Shown one piece after another: positions 8,586-17,036 of a stretch of 33,895 bases of DNA. The position numbers were made by a program, and so were the translations under genes. Source of the DNA: Gemmataceae bacterium (GTDB taxonomy: Bacteria; Planctomycetota; Planctomycetia; Gemmatales; Gemmataceae); assembly GCA_019752375.1 (NCBI GenBank), contig JAIEMG010000381.1, forward strand, positions 1 through 33,895. The letters are read 5' to 3'. The first letter of the stretch is position 1, and the number at the start of each line of letters is the position of its first letter. The notes under the pieces were generated by a model, which had not been told where the DNA came from, did no database searches, and was given only the letters and a program-made list of their open reading frames with translations.

Positions 8586-9707
8586 ATGTCGAGCCGGCCG
8601 CTCGATCTGACGCGTCTGAAGGCATTTCCGTTGGTCGAGCGCCAGAGCCTGACCCGGTTGGAAGAGATCCTCATCGATCCCGACTCGGCGCCGCGGCATG
8701 CAACCGAGGAATTGCGGGTTGCCGTGCACGCTTGCGCGGGAGCGATCATCGCGGCACGGCGACGACAGGCCGCGGTCATGCTGATTTACGGGGCCCATCT
8801 GTTGCGCAATGGCGCGGCGCTGCTCCTCGAACGGATGATGGCCCAGGGGTGGCTGACGCATCTGGCCACCAATGGCGCCGGCACGATCCACGACTGGGAG
8901 TATGCCTGGCTGGGCCAATCGACGGAGAGTGTGCGCCACGGCGTCGCTTGCGGCAAGTTTGGCACCTGGGACGAGACCGGGCGAAACATCCACCTCGCAC
9001 TGCTCGCCGGGGCATTGCACGAGGAAGGCTACGGCCGGGCGCTGGGGCGGTTCATCGCCGAGGACGGCGTCGAGTTGCCGGACGCCGAATCGTTACGCCA
9101 GGCCATCCGCGACGACCCGGACCATCCCCTTACCGCCGCCCGTGCCGACTTGCTTGCGGCCATGCGCTGTCACCTTTTACAGTCCGGCAGGCATGAGGTC
9201 CTGCATCGATTCAAGCACGGGTCAATCCTCGCGCAGGCGTTCCGTCATGGCGTTTCGTTGAGCGTCCATCCCGGCATCGGTTACGATATCATTGCCAACC
9301 ATCCGATGTTCAACGGCGCCGTCATCGGCCGCGCGGGGGAACAGGACTTCCGGGTGTTCGGCGGCGCGGTCGAGGGGTTGGATGGAGGAGTGGTGCTGTC
9401 GATCGGGTCCGCCATCATGGGGCCGCAGGTGTTCGAGAAGAGCCTCAGTTGTGTGAACAACCTCCGCTTGCAGCAGGGACGCCCGGTAGTGGCGGGACAC
9501 TCCATTCATGTGGTGGACCTCCAGGACGGCGGCCGCTGGGACTGGACGAAGGGCGAGCCGCCCAAGACCAATCCCGCTTACTATCTGCGTTTCTGCAAGA
9601 GCTTCGCCCGCATGGGCGGCGCGCTGAGCTACGTCCAGGCCGACAATGCCCAGTTTGTCCACCACCTGTACCGCGAGCTGCAGCGATCCTCCGAACCGCC
9701 TCGCTGA
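8586..9707 (+). CDS. Conserved planctomycete protein of unknown function
   Basis: 373 residues, soluble, no signal peptide. Conserved-looking blocks are TNGAGTIHDWE (about residues 96-106), GKFGTWDETGRNIHLAL, VHPGIGYDII, GSAIMGPQVFEKSL, WDWTKGEPPKTNPAYYLRF and a C-terminal ADNAQF. The Gly-rich GAG-IHD-E block recalls NAD-binding deoxyhypusine-synthase-like proteins, but the active-site lysine region of that family is not recognisable, so I do not assign that function. GGGAGG ends 5 nt before the ATG. The next gene follows after 12 nt, suggesting an operon with the phosphatase/cytochrome lipoprotein. Confidence 0.7.
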   Translation: MSSRPLDLTRLKAFPLVERQSLTRLEEILIDPDSAPRHATEELRVAVHACAGAIIAARRRQAAVMLIYGAHLLRNGAALLLERMMAQGWLTHLATNGAGTIHDWEYAWLGQSTESVRHGVACGKFGTWDETGRNIHLALLAGALHEEGYGRALGRFIAEDGVELPDAESLRQAIRDDPDHPLTAARADLLAAMRCHLLQSGRHEVLHRFKHGSILAQAFRHGVSLSVHPGIGYDIIANHPMFNGAVIGRAGEQDFRVFGGAVEGLDGGVVLSIGSAIMGPQVFEKSLSCVNNLRLQQGRPVVAGHSIHVVDLQDGGRWDWTKGEPPKTNPAYYLRFCKSFARMGGALSYVQADNAQFVHHLYRELQRSSEPPR

Positions 9708-9719
9708 CCGGAGCACCCC

Positions 9720-10709
9720 ATGAAGCAACATTGGACGTGTGCCGTCCTCATCGGTGTTTCGGCATTCGCCATAAGCTGTCGACGTGCTCCGCCACCGTCG
9801 CTACTGGTCCCGTCGGCGCCGGAAGCGCCCGCACCGTTGAGCGTGGCTGAAGGCGAGGCGCCAAAGGACTTCTCCGGGCTGCACAATGTCGTCCGCGTGT
9901 CGGAAAAGCTGCTTAGCGGCAGCAGTCCGGAGGAAGGTGGCTTTGCGTCTCTCCAACAACTGGGCGTTCGCACCATCATCACCGTCGATGGTGCTCGCCC
10001 GGATGTGGCGGCTGCCCGCGAACACGGTCTTCGCTACGTTCACCTGCCCATTGGCTACGACGGCGTGCCCCGCGAGCAGGCCCTGCGGATTGCCCGCGCC
10101 GTCCGCGACCTGCCGGGCCAGGTGTACATGCACTGTCATCATGGCAAGCACCGCAGCCCGGCTGCCGCCGCGGTAGTCGCGCGCTGCCTGGACGGCCGCT
10201 GCACGTCGGACATGGCGCTGGCGCTGCTCCAGCGCGCAGGCACGGCTCCGCACTACAAGGGCCTGTATGCGGCCGTGGGTCAGTTCGAAGCCATCCTGCC
10301 CGAAGAACTGGACAGGGTGTCCTCGGATTTCCCCGAAGTGGCGCCAACCGGCATGTTCGTGCAACATATGGTGGACATCGATACCCGCTGGGACCACATC
10401 AAGTGGATCCGTGCCGCCGGCTGGAAAACACCATCCAAGCACCCGGACCTCGACCCGGCTCATGAAGCCTTGCTGCTGCGGGAAGGTTATCGCGAATCGG
10501 CCCGGCTGCCGGATGTCCGAACGCGGTCCGAAGAGCTGGTGCGGTGGCTGGTCGAATCCGAGAAGAACACCCAGGAACTGGAAGACCTGCTGCGACGCTC
10601 GAAGGGCAAGGGCACCGTCGACGGCCCGGCACTGGAACAAGCCTACAAACGGGCAGCGAACGATTGCACGCGCTGCCACGCCAAATATCGGGATGTGCCG
10701 CGCAAATGA
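9720..10709 (+). CDS. Lipoprotein: CX5R phosphatase fused to CxxCH heme domain
   Basis: 329 residues. The N-terminus is a lipoprotein signal with lipobox AISC (Cys20), so the mature protein should be membrane-anchored outside the cytoplasm. Residues 50-200 form a dual-specificity/tyrosine-phosphatase-like domain with the P-loop HCHHGKHRS (C139 nucleophile, R145). The tail is helical and ends with CTRCHAKYRD (C316, C319, H320), the C-terminal heme attachment pattern of cytochrome c-prime type four-helix bundles. The phosphatase would hydrolyse a phospho-ester through a Cys intermediate; the heme part could sense redox state or ligands. The joining of the two is unusual. The usual general-acid Asp could not be placed with certainty. 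It follows the preceding gene by 12 nt. Confidence 0.8.
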   Translation: MKQHWTCAVLIGVSAFAISCRRAPPPSLLVPSAPEAPAPLSVAEGEAPKDFSGLHNVVRVSEKLLSGSSPEEGGFASLQQLGVRTIITVDGARPDVAAAREHGLRYVHLPIGYDGVPREQALRIARAVRDLPGQVYMHCHHGKHRSPAAAAVVARCLDGRCTSDMALALLQRAGTAPHYKGLYAAVGQFEAILPEELDRVSSDFPEVAPTGMFVQHMVDIDTRWDHIKWIRAAGWKTPSKHPDLDPAHEALLLREGYRESARLPDVRTRSEELVRWLVESEKNTQELEDLLRRSKGKGTVDGPALEQAYKRAANDCTRCHAKYRDVPRK

Positions 10710-10780
10710 GGGATAGTCTACTCCTCCCCGTGGAAGCCCGTCTGTTCGTCGTCGTGGAAAAAAGCCGTTTCGAGCCGCAC

Positions 10781-10840
10781 GGGTACTCCCCTAATGGGAT
10801 TCTCCCCGTTTGGGGATACCCCCTTGACTGGTCCAAGTCA
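10781..10840 (+). promoter_or_regulatory. Hairpin and possible operator upstream of mazEF
   Basis: An imperfect inverted repeat GGGTACTCCCC (10781-10791) / GGGGATACCCC (10812-10822) may end the upstream transcript. Just after it, TTGACT (10824-10829) could be a -35 box with a weak -10 (CAAGAT, 10847-10852, 17-nt spacer). TGACT (10825-10829) and AGTCA (10836-10840) form a 5-6-5 inverted repeat over the spacer, a plausible site for autorepression by a MazE-type antitoxin. This is inference from position and symmetry only. Confidence 0.35.
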
Positions 10841-10900
10841 TCGCGTCAAGATCTTATTAAAGGCAACGCAAACCATTCCGTCTGAAGCGGGAGAGTAGCA

Positions 10901-11113
10901 ATGGTTGTCGGGACCCGAAAAACAGATCGGCGCGCGCGAATCGTGCTTCCAGACGATTTCGCCAACGAAACGGTGATCATTGAGCGCGTGGGAACGAATG
11001 AACTGCGTCTACGGAAGAAGCGGACACTGACCCAACTGGTTGCCGGCATCACTCCGGAAAACCTTCACGGTGAATGGGATACTGGCCCCGCGGTGGGCAA
11101 CGAGGCCCTCTAA
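10901..11113 (+). CDS. mazE: MazE-type antitoxin
   Basis: 70-residue antitoxin of the mazEF pair that follows. The C-terminal half (LTQLVAGITPENLHGEWDTG) strongly resembles the MazF-wrapping tail of E. coli MazE (ITPENLHENIDWG in that protein). The N-terminal half (KTDRRARIVLPDDFANETV) looks like a short AbrB-like DNA-binding strand-swap segment unlike that of E. coli MazE. GGGAG lies 8 nt upstream of the ATG. Its stop TAA overlaps the mazF ATG by one base (TAATG), so translation is coupled. Expected role: bind and neutralise MazF and repress the operon. Confidence 0.85.
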   Translation: MVVGTRKTDRRARIVLPDDFANETVIIERVGTNELRLRKKRTLTQLVAGITPENLHGEWDTGPAVGNEAL

Positions 11114-11526
11114 TGTCGAAGTCCGGGCGGTTGGGCGTTGGATTGGCCAAGGCAAAGGTCTATGTGCCCGATCGTGGAGATGTTGTTTGGCTGAACCTCG
11201 ACCCGCAAGCCGGACGAGAGCAAGGTGGCCGGCGCACATGTCTCGTCCTTTCTCCGGCTGAATACAACGGAAGGACGAGCCTGGCGGTTTTTTGTCCCAT
11301 CACGAATCAGACGAAGGGATATCCATTCGAGGTTAAACTTCCCCCAGAAATCAAGACAACTGGAGTCGTCCTCGCCGACCACATCAAAAGCTTGGATTGG
11401 CGTGCGCGGAAGGCCGACTTTCACGAGAAGGTCCCTGACGCGGTGGTACGTGAAGTTGTGGAGTTGGCCGCCACGCTGCTGCCCTCTCCCGGCGAGGACA
11501 GCGTGGTCAAGGAAGAGAACCAATGA
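11113..11526 (+). CDS. mazF: MazF mRNA interferase toxin
   Basis: 137 residues, very close in pattern to E. coli MazF: YVPDRGDVVWLNLDPQAG at the N-terminus, GRRTCLVLSP, TKGYPFEV, and GVVLADHIKSLDWRARKA before the C-terminal helix. MazF toxins cut mRNA at short single-strand sequences and are held inactive by MazE. The start at 11113, overlapping the mazE stop, was chosen over the frame opening at 11074 because it couples the pair and leaves a leader of about 15 residues before the conserved YVPD. The C-terminal extension after the last helix (PSPGEDSVVKEENQ) is longer than in E. coli. The next gene is convergent. Confidence 0.92.
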   Translation: MSKSGRLGVGLAKAKVYVPDRGDVVWLNLDPQAGREQGGRRTCLVLSPAEYNGRTSLAVFCPITNQTKGYPFEVKLPPEIKTTGVVLADHIKSLDWRARKADFHEKVPDAVVREVVELAATLLPSPGEDSVVKEENQ

Positions 11527-11583
11527 ACTGGCGGCCAACCAGTCACTTCCACGGGCCCATTCACTTTCTCCGGCACTCTGAAT

Positions 11584-13047
11584 TCAAGTATCCAGCGGAA
11601 ACATCGGTCGCCGAATGTGCCGGTAGTCGAACCGCTTCGGGTTCACCGCCGTGACGCCTGGCGTGTCCACTTCGATCATCTCGCCCGCGACCGGTGCGTA
11701 GGCGGCCTTGTAGGCGATGGCAGCCTTTGCCACCAGGACGCGTTGCCGTTGGGGCTGAATGCCCAGGCAGGTGAGCTGGCCGAGGCTGAAGGGTGGATGC
11801 CGCAGCGAATTGAGGACCAGGAGGTTGCGGCCCGTGATCTCGACCAGGGCGGTCAGGCCCATGTGGTTGGTGCGTTTGCCGCCATGCCGAACGGCGGACT
11901 CGACGTAGGTTCCGTCGTGCAACACGCGGACCCGGCCGACCACGTCCACCGGGTCGCCATGAAGGCGGTCCACCTTGCCGCCGACGCTCAAGCGCACTTC
12001 CTGGCCGATACCGGCTGCGGCGCATTGGCGCACTTCTTCCGGCGCGTACAGGCAGACGACGCCGTCGGTCACCCCCTGGCGCAGCATCTCGGCCAGCAGG
12101 ACGGTGCCGTCGGCCGCGGAGCCGCCGCCCACGTTGTCGCCGGTGTCGACCAGTACCACGGGCAGATGTTCCGAGGATAGCGCGCGTGCCACGGCTTCCG
12201 CTGCACCGGGTAGCCGGGCGACCAGCTGTTCACGCAAGTCCCAGACGCGGGCCGCCAGGCGGTCGGCCTCGCGCTGGGCCAGGTCCGGGTCACCGTCCGA
12301 CACGACAAGCACGGCCGGTCCCATCTGCGGCACGTCGGAGTAGGCGAAGCCGGGCAAAAAGCTGGCGGCAAGGATTCCAATCCGCGCTTCCAGTTCGCGG
12401 GCCTCGGCCATCAGGCCGCGCATCGGCTCGCGCGACGTATCGTGGACCATGATGTTGACGATGACCGGGGGCTTGGCCAGCGCCACATGGGGCCGCGCCT
12501 CGCCGCGCAGCGTTCGTGCCAGCAGGTTTGCCGCGCGCTCGCCGCACTCGCGCTGATCGACGTGGGGGTTCGTGCGATACGCCACTACCGCGGTGCAGTG
12601 CGACGCCAGCCGCAATGAAATGTTGCCGTGCAGGTCCAGGGTGACGACGATGGGGAAGTCCGGCCCCAGGGCGCGTCGCAGCCGCATCATGACTTCGCCG
12701 TCGCCGTCGGGATACGATTCGGCCACCATCGCGCCGTGCAGCGCCAGCAACAGGCCGTCGGGCGTTTCGCGCTGGACGGCGTCGATCACATGGCCTGTCA
12801 CTTCGTCCAGCACCGCATCGGCGACCGGGCCAAACGGCGTGGCGGTCGCCATGACGATCGGCACCAGCTGGAAGCCGAGCCGTGTGGCACTGCCGATGAA
12901 GCCGCCGACCTCGTGGTGCGCCTCGCGCCACTCGTCGAGCAGCGCTGGGCCGAACATCAGGCTCTGGGCGGCGAAGGCGGCACGGTCGGTCCGCATGGGA
13001 TTGAACGTGTTCGACTCGTGCAGGAAGCCGGCAACAGCGACGCGCAT
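11584..13047 (-). CDS. MlrC-type M81 family metallopeptidase
   Basis: 487 residues of the MlrC (microcystinase C-like, peptidase family M81) family. N-terminal MRVAVAGFLHESNTFNP contains the conserved HESNTF motif (H10, E11). Further expected metal or active-site positions are LHGAM (H104), LDLHGN (D138, H140) and NPHVDQRE (H162, D164), followed by the MlrC C-terminal domain beginning around VDTGDNVGGGS. The family includes linear-peptide hydrolases, but most members have unknown substrates. The ATG at 13047 was chosen over the TTG at 13062 because AGAGG precedes it and homologues begin with MRVAVAG-like sequence. It stands alone, convergent with mazF. Confidence 0.88.
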   Translation of the reverse strand: MRVAVAGFLHESNTFNPMRTDRAAFAAQSLMFGPALLDEWREAHHEVGGFIGSATRLGFQLVPIVMATATPFGPVADAVLDEVTGHVIDAVQRETPDGLLLALHGAMVAESYPDGDGEVMMRLRRALGPDFPIVVTLDLHGNISLRLASHCTAVVAYRTNPHVDQRECGERAANLLARTLRGEARPHVALAKPPVIVNIMVHDTSREPMRGLMAEARELEARIGILAASFLPGFAYSDVPQMGPAVLVVSDGDPDLAQREADRLAARVWDLREQLVARLPGAAEAVARALSSEHLPVVLVDTGDNVGGGSAADGTVLLAEMLRQGVTDGVVCLYAPEEVRQCAAAGIGQEVRLSVGGKVDRLHGDPVDVVGRVRVLHDGTYVESAVRHGGKRTNHMGLTALVEITGRNLLVLNSLRHPPFSLGQLTCLGIQPQRQRVLVAKAAIAYKAAYAPVAGEMIEVDTPGVTAVNPKRFDYRHIRRPMFPLDT

Positions 13048-13211
13048 GGCGATCCTCTTCAAAACGGTCCTGACCTACCCGCCGATGGTACCGGATTCCG
13101 AGAATCGGCTGAAGTTCCTGTCCCCAGACGCAGGGTGCGCTCGCTGGATCGTTCAGTGAGAGAGTGACGAGTCGAGCCCTGGCGGGTTCACAGCGACGAA
13201 AGGGGACTACC

Positions 13212-13619
13212 ATGTTGCACTGCACAAGTCGGGTTCTGGGACTGGTCGTTGGGAGTGCGGTCGTGCTGAGCGGATTTGCTTCCTCGGCACATGCCGCTCC
13301 GCCGGTGGGAAGCTATCGGCCTGCCCCGGTTTCGAACTACACGCTGCCGAACTATCGTCCGTCCAATCCGGCGATCGTCTACCCGTCGAACAACAATAGC
13401 AACCGGCCGATCGGGTCGGACTGGTGGCGGACGTATCCGTGGAGCAGCTACAACGCCTGGCGGAACCCGTACTGGTACCCGCCTTACAACACCAACTACC
13501 CGTACGCACCGGACCAAGCGTACCCGTATTACCCGTACCCGGTGCCCCAGCCGTACCCGGTGCCGCAGCCGGCTCCCGTTCCCCAGCCCTGGGGCGGAAT
13601 CGGCTCCAGCTATCGGTGA
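13212..13619 (+). CDS. Secreted Pro/Tyr-rich small protein
   Basis: 135 residues with a clear signal peptide (hydrophobic 8-25, likely cut after AHA, before APPVG). The mature chain is rich in Pro, Tyr, Asn and Trp, with a repeated YPYYPYPVPQPYPVPQP pattern in the C-terminal 35 residues, typical of extended surface or matrix proteins. No domain recognised. The ATG at 13212 (preceded by AAAGGGG) was preferred over an in-frame start at 13164, since it begins the signal peptide. A strong hairpin follows the stop. Confidence 0.65.
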   Translation: MLHCTSRVLGLVVGSAVVLSGFASSAHAAPPVGSYRPAPVSNYTLPNYRPSNPAIVYPSNNNSNRPIGSDWWRTYPWSSYNAWRNPYWYPPYNTNYPYAPDQAYPYYPYPVPQPYPVPQPAPVPQPWGGIGSSYR

Positions 13620-13652
13620 AAGCCACACGCATCCGGCCGAACCTTGGACAAT

Positions 13653-13719
13653 CGGCGAGCGGGGCCAGTCATGGCTCCGGTTACAAAACAACCGGGGCCA
13701 TGCCTGGCCCCGCTCGCCG
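13653..13719. terminator. Long hairpin after secreted-protein gene
   Basis: CGGCGAGCGGGGCCAG (13653-13668) is perfectly complementary to 13704-13719, and the inner bases extend the pairing (ATGGCTCCGGTT against AACCGGGGCCAT) around an ACAAA loop. It lies 34 nt after the stop and is followed by TTATTCTTC. It can act as a strong terminator or be a REP-like repeat. Confidence 0.65.
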
Positions 13720-13895
13720 TTATTCTTCACTCTTGACCTCGCGTAACAAGCTCCTTGACAGTGCTTCCCTCCGCGCCGACACGCGGTATACTGCTTCGAT
13801 GCCAATCTCGCGGGCCGCAGCCGCGTTATAGTTCCGGTGCTGGTCCGTTCATTAGTGCGCGGAAAACCGTCCCGTCAAGCTACCAAGGAGCGGCC

Positions 13896-16217
13896 ATGTC
13901 ATTGAAGAGAGTAGCATTGCTCGGCGTCCTCATCGCGGCCATCGTGGCACTGGTTCGCACCACTTCGCTTGACGCGGCCGACCCGGTTGCCAACCCGGAT
14001 GAGGAATCCCTCAGCAGCGCCAAGATCGCCACCGACGGCGCCGGGCTCGTTGCCTATCTGCGCAGCCATGTCCTCTCGGATGCCGACCGGCAGAAGATCG
14101 AAGCGTTGATCCTGCAACTGGGAGCAGAGAAGTTCCCGGCACGCGAAGAAGCGCAGGAAAAGCTCATCGCCATCGGTTCGCCGGCGGTCTCCTTCCTCCG
14201 CGAGGCGTCGCGCAGCTCGAATCGCGAAATGTCCCACCGCGCCGGCGTCTGCCTGTCCGAGATTGCGACACAACCCGATTCGACCTTGACCGCCGCCGCC
14301 ATCCGCGTGCTTGCCCGTCGCGACCATGCCGATGCCCTGGCCGCAGTGCTCGAGTTCTTCCCATTCGCCGGCGAGGAAGCCGTCGAGGAAGACGCGCTCA
14401 ACACCCTGGCGACGCTCGGCATCAAGAACGGCAAGCCCGAGGCGAAGCTGGTGGAAGCACTGAAGGACCCGTTGCCTGCCCGCCGCGGCGCCGCCGCCTG
14501 CGTGCTGGCCCGCCAGGGCGATCGCGAGACGCGAAACACGGTACGGCAGATGCTTGGCGACGCCGACGCCAAGGTCCGTTTCTTCGTCGGCAAAGGCTTG
14601 CTGGGCGAACGCTTTCCGCGTCCCGATACGCCGCTCAGCATGGAGGACAAGAAATACCTGAAGGCCGCCAACGTCAGCAATGACAGCAATGGCCTGATCG
14701 CATTCTTCAAAAAGCGCACCCTGAGCCCGGAAGACCGCAAAAACCTGGAGAAGCTTGTCGAGCAACTCGACAGCAACCAATTTGGTCTGCGCCAGGAGGC
14801 AAGTCAGAAGCTGGTCGAGATGGGTACGCCGGCCCTGCCGTTCTTGCGGGCCGCCAAGGTCGGCAGCAGCCTGGAGCTGACGCGGCGGGTGGAAGACTGC
14901 ATCAAGCAAATCGAACGCGGCCCCGGCCCCGCGCTGCCGCAGGCCGCCGCACGCATGCTGGTCCAGCGCCGCCCCGCCGCGGCACTGCAGGTGCTCCTCG
15001 ACTACGTTCCGTTTGCGGACGACAGTGCGGTCGAGGAAGAAGTCATCGCCGCCATCGGCGTGCTTTGCCTGCTGGAGCCGAAAGTCCCGCAAGACCTCCT
15101 CAAGATGCTCAAGGACGACGTTCCCGCCCGACGGTCGGTCGCTGCACTGGTGCTGGGCCAGGTCGGCGAGAAGGACCACATCGAGCAGGTGCGCGAACTG
15201 GTCAAGGACAAGGATGCCGGCGTGCGTCTTCGCGCCGCCCAGGCGCTGCTGACCGTCAAGGACAAGGAAGGCATTCCGGTGCTGCTGGCGCTGATGGATG
15301 ACGGGCCGCTGCCCCAAGCCAGCCTCGCCGAAGGCTTCCTGCAGCAACTCGGTGGCGAGAAGGCGCCGACCCTGTCGATCAGTGAAGGCACGCCCGACGC
15401 CCGCAAGAAGGCTTCGGAGGCCTGGGCCGCCTGGTGGCGCGACAACGGCGACAAGATCGATCTCACGCGTCCGCCGACCGGCCGGCCGTACCTGGGACTG
15501 ACCATGATCGTCACGCTCGTCAACACCAATAACAGCCGCGTCTGGGAAATCGGCAATGACGGCAAGACTCGCTGGGAGATCAAGGATGCGAAGGGCGCCA
15601 TCGACGCCCAGGTGCTGCCGAACAACCACGTCTTGATCGCGGAGTACTACGGCCGGCGCGTGACCGAACGCGATCGCACCGGCAAGGTCGTCTGGGAACA
15701 GCAGTCCAACCAGCCCATTGCCGTGCAACGCATGCCCAACGGCAACACGGTCATCGCCACCAACAACGACATCCAGGAAGTGACCCGCGACGGCAAGGTG
15801 GTCTTCACCCACAAGGGCGGCAACGGTCAGATCGCCGGCATGCAGAAGCAACCCAACGGCAACCTGGTCTTTGTCACCTACGGGGCCGAGCTGTTCGAGG
15901 TGGACAGCCAGGGTAAGGCGGTGCGCAACTTCAAGCTCAATGCCGCTCCGTCGGGCCTGTTCAGCGTGGAGGTACTGCCGGGCGGCCGCTACCTGGTACC
16001 GCTGGGCGGCGTCAACAAGGTGGCCGAGTTCGACAGCACCGGCAAGATCGTCCATGAGGTCCCGGTGACTTCGCCCAACACGGCGACCAAGCTTCCCAAC
16101 GGCAACCTCGTCGTCAGCAGCATGAACAACAACCGCGTCGTCGAGGTGGACAAGACCGGCAAGGTCCTCTGGGAGCACAAGACCGACCAGCGCGTGTTCA
16201 AGATTCGCCGGCGTTAA
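13896..16217 (+). CDS. Exported HEAT-repeat and beta-propeller protein
   Basis: 773 residues. Signal peptide at 5-27, then two long homologous HEAT-type modules. Module 1 runs from LSDADRQKIEALILQLG and module 2 from LSPEDRKNLEKLVEQLD. Each contains the helix pattern REEAQEKLIAIGSPAVSFLR / RQEASQKLVEMGTPALPFLR and later LKDPLPARRGAAACVLARQG / LKDDVPARRSVAALVLGQVG, so the first half arose by a tandem duplication of about 190 residues. From about residue 530 the protein turns into short repeats such as QVLPNNHVLIAEYYGRRVTE and RMPNGNTVIATNNDIQEVT, a PQQ/NHL-like beta-propeller. AAGGAG precedes the ATG at 13896. Probably a periplasmic scaffold; no enzyme motif seen. Planctomycetes have many such proteins. 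Confidence 0.82.
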   Translation: MSLKRVALLGVLIAAIVALVRTTSLDAADPVANPDEESLSSAKIATDGAGLVAYLRSHVLSDADRQKIEALILQLGAEKFPAREEAQEKLIAIGSPAVSFLREASRSSNREMSHRAGVCLSEIATQPDSTLTAAAIRVLARRDHADALAAVLEFFPFAGEEAVEEDALNTLATLGIKNGKPEAKLVEALKDPLPARRGAAACVLARQGDRETRNTVRQMLGDADAKVRFFVGKGLLGERFPRPDTPLSMEDKKYLKAANVSNDSNGLIAFFKKRTLSPEDRKNLEKLVEQLDSNQFGLRQEASQKLVEMGTPALPFLRAAKVGSSLELTRRVEDCIKQIERGPGPALPQAAARMLVQRRPAAALQVLLDYVPFADDSAVEEEVIAAIGVLCLLEPKVPQDLLKMLKDDVPARRSVAALVLGQVGEKDHIEQVRELVKDKDAGVRLRAAQALLTVKDKEGIPVLLALMDDGPLPQASLAEGFLQQLGGEKAPTLSISEGTPDARKKASEAWAAWWRDNGDKIDLTRPPTGRPYLGLTMIVTLVNTNNSRVWEIGNDGKTRWEIKDAKGAIDAQVLPNNHVLIAEYYGRRVTERDRTGKVVWEQQSNQPIAVQRMPNGNTVIATNNDIQEVTRDGKVVFTHKGGNGQIAGMQKQPNGNLVFVTYGAELFEVDSQGKAVRNFKLNAAPSGLFSVEVLPGGRYLVPLGGVNKVAEFDSTGKIVHEVPVTSPNTATKLPNGNLVVSSMNNNRVVEVDKTGKVLWEHKTDQRVFKIRRR

Positions 16218-16259
16218 TGCAAGGCTCCGGTGTGACCATGCCGAGAGGCGAGGAAGCAA

Positions 16260-16889
16260 ATGAAAAGGACGACAGTCATCCCGCTGATTTGCTTTCTCGC
16301 CGGTGTGGGTCTCACTTTGCTTGCAGGCGCGGGACTGTTTTTAGCTTTCCTGGCCAGCCAACACGGAGCACGATATGAACCGGAATTAGTCGAGGTCCCC
16401 GTCCCCAAGACGGATTTGGCGCAAGGGACTTTCATGAAGCAGCCGGAGTTGCTTTTTGAGAAACGGAAGTTCCAGAGCGACTCGCTGCTGCCCGGCACGA
16501 TTCGAGACATCCGTGAGTTGCGCAACAAGTCCTTGGGCCGGACCGTCTCTACAGGCCGACCCGTCACGGTATCCGATCTGGCCGACGATAGCATGTGGCA
16601 GGGGCTCGTGGCTTCTCGGGCGATGTCCGTACGCGTCGCCGCCAATCGCGACCCGGCCCACTTTCCGGACCCGGACCGGCTCGACGTCGGCCGGCCGGCG
16701 AGCAAGCACGTGGGGTTCGGCCAGGGGATCCACTTTTGCCTCGGCGCTCCACTGGCCCGCCTGGAAGCCGAGATCGCGCTGCGAACCATGCTGCAGCGCT
16801 GGCCGAAGCTTCGGCTGGGAAGCGAAGACTTGACCCATCACGACAACTTCAACCCGCGCGGGCTCACCGCGTTGCCCGTAATCTTCTGA
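16260..16889 (+). CDS. Chimera: CpaB/SAF N-terminus + P450 heme region
   Basis: 209 residues made of two unrelated parts. Residues 1-126: a membrane anchor (8-30) and a SAF-like region as in Flp-pilus assembly protein CpaB, ending in RAMSVRV. Residues 127-209: the last 80 residues of a bacterial cytochrome P450, with [17 protein letters not shown], the heme-ligand motif [10 protein letters not shown] (C160) and [15 protein letters not shown], ending LTALPVIF. The join falls at [11 protein letters not shown] with the frame kept. A P450 lacking its I-helix and ExxR cannot be a monooxygenase, and CpaB lacks its second half, so this is probably the product of a deletion between two genes. AGGAAG upstream means it may still be translated. 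A broken DUF1501 fragment abuts its stop on the other strand. Confidence 0.7.
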   Translation: MKRTTVIPLICFLAGVGLTLLAGAGLFLAFLASQHGARYEPELVEVPVPKTDLAQGTFMKQPELLFEKRKFQSDSLLPGTIRDIRELRNKSLGRTVSTGRPVTVSDLADDSMWQGLVASRAMSVRVAANRDPAHFPDPDRLDVGRPASKHVGFGQGIHFCLGAPLARLEAEIALRTMLQRWPKLRLGSEDLTHHDNFNPRGLTALPVIF

Positions 16890-17036
16890 TGCGTATCCCT
16901 GCCGCTGATCGACAAGGCGACGCCGCCGACGCCCGCTTCCACCAAGGCGGCGGGCCGTCAGAAACTGCTCGACGCCCTTGTAGCGGTCGCGCGTTCCTGG
17001 TGCTTCCGGCGACAGGTCGAGCGCCGTACAAACCGT
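16890..17036 (-). pseudogene. DUF1501 gene fragment, frameshifted
   Basis: The minus strand reads TALDLSPEAPGTRDRYKGVE and then QFLTARR, followed after one extra base by [19 protein letters not shown] in the next frame. This is the block before the conserved DTH of DUF1501 proteins. Nothing upstream or downstream extends it, so it is a remnant of about 50 codons. Its end touches the stop of the P450 chimera, marking a rearrangement point. The rest of the gap up to 17181 holds nothing recognisable. Confidence 0.55.

Noticed and set aside
8586..9707. Naming this protein deoxyhypusine synthase
   Set aside because: Only a Gly-rich block is reminiscent; the catalytic lysine region of the family is not recognisable.
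13755..13792. TTGACA and TATACT upstream of the HEAT gene as a promoter
   Set aside because: The spacer is 26 nt, too long for a normal sigma70 promoter; either box alone may be chance.
13899..16259. 786-codon minus-strand open frame opposite the HEAT-repeat gene
   Set aside because: Mirror of the codon bias of the real gene; no domain, no ribosome binding site.
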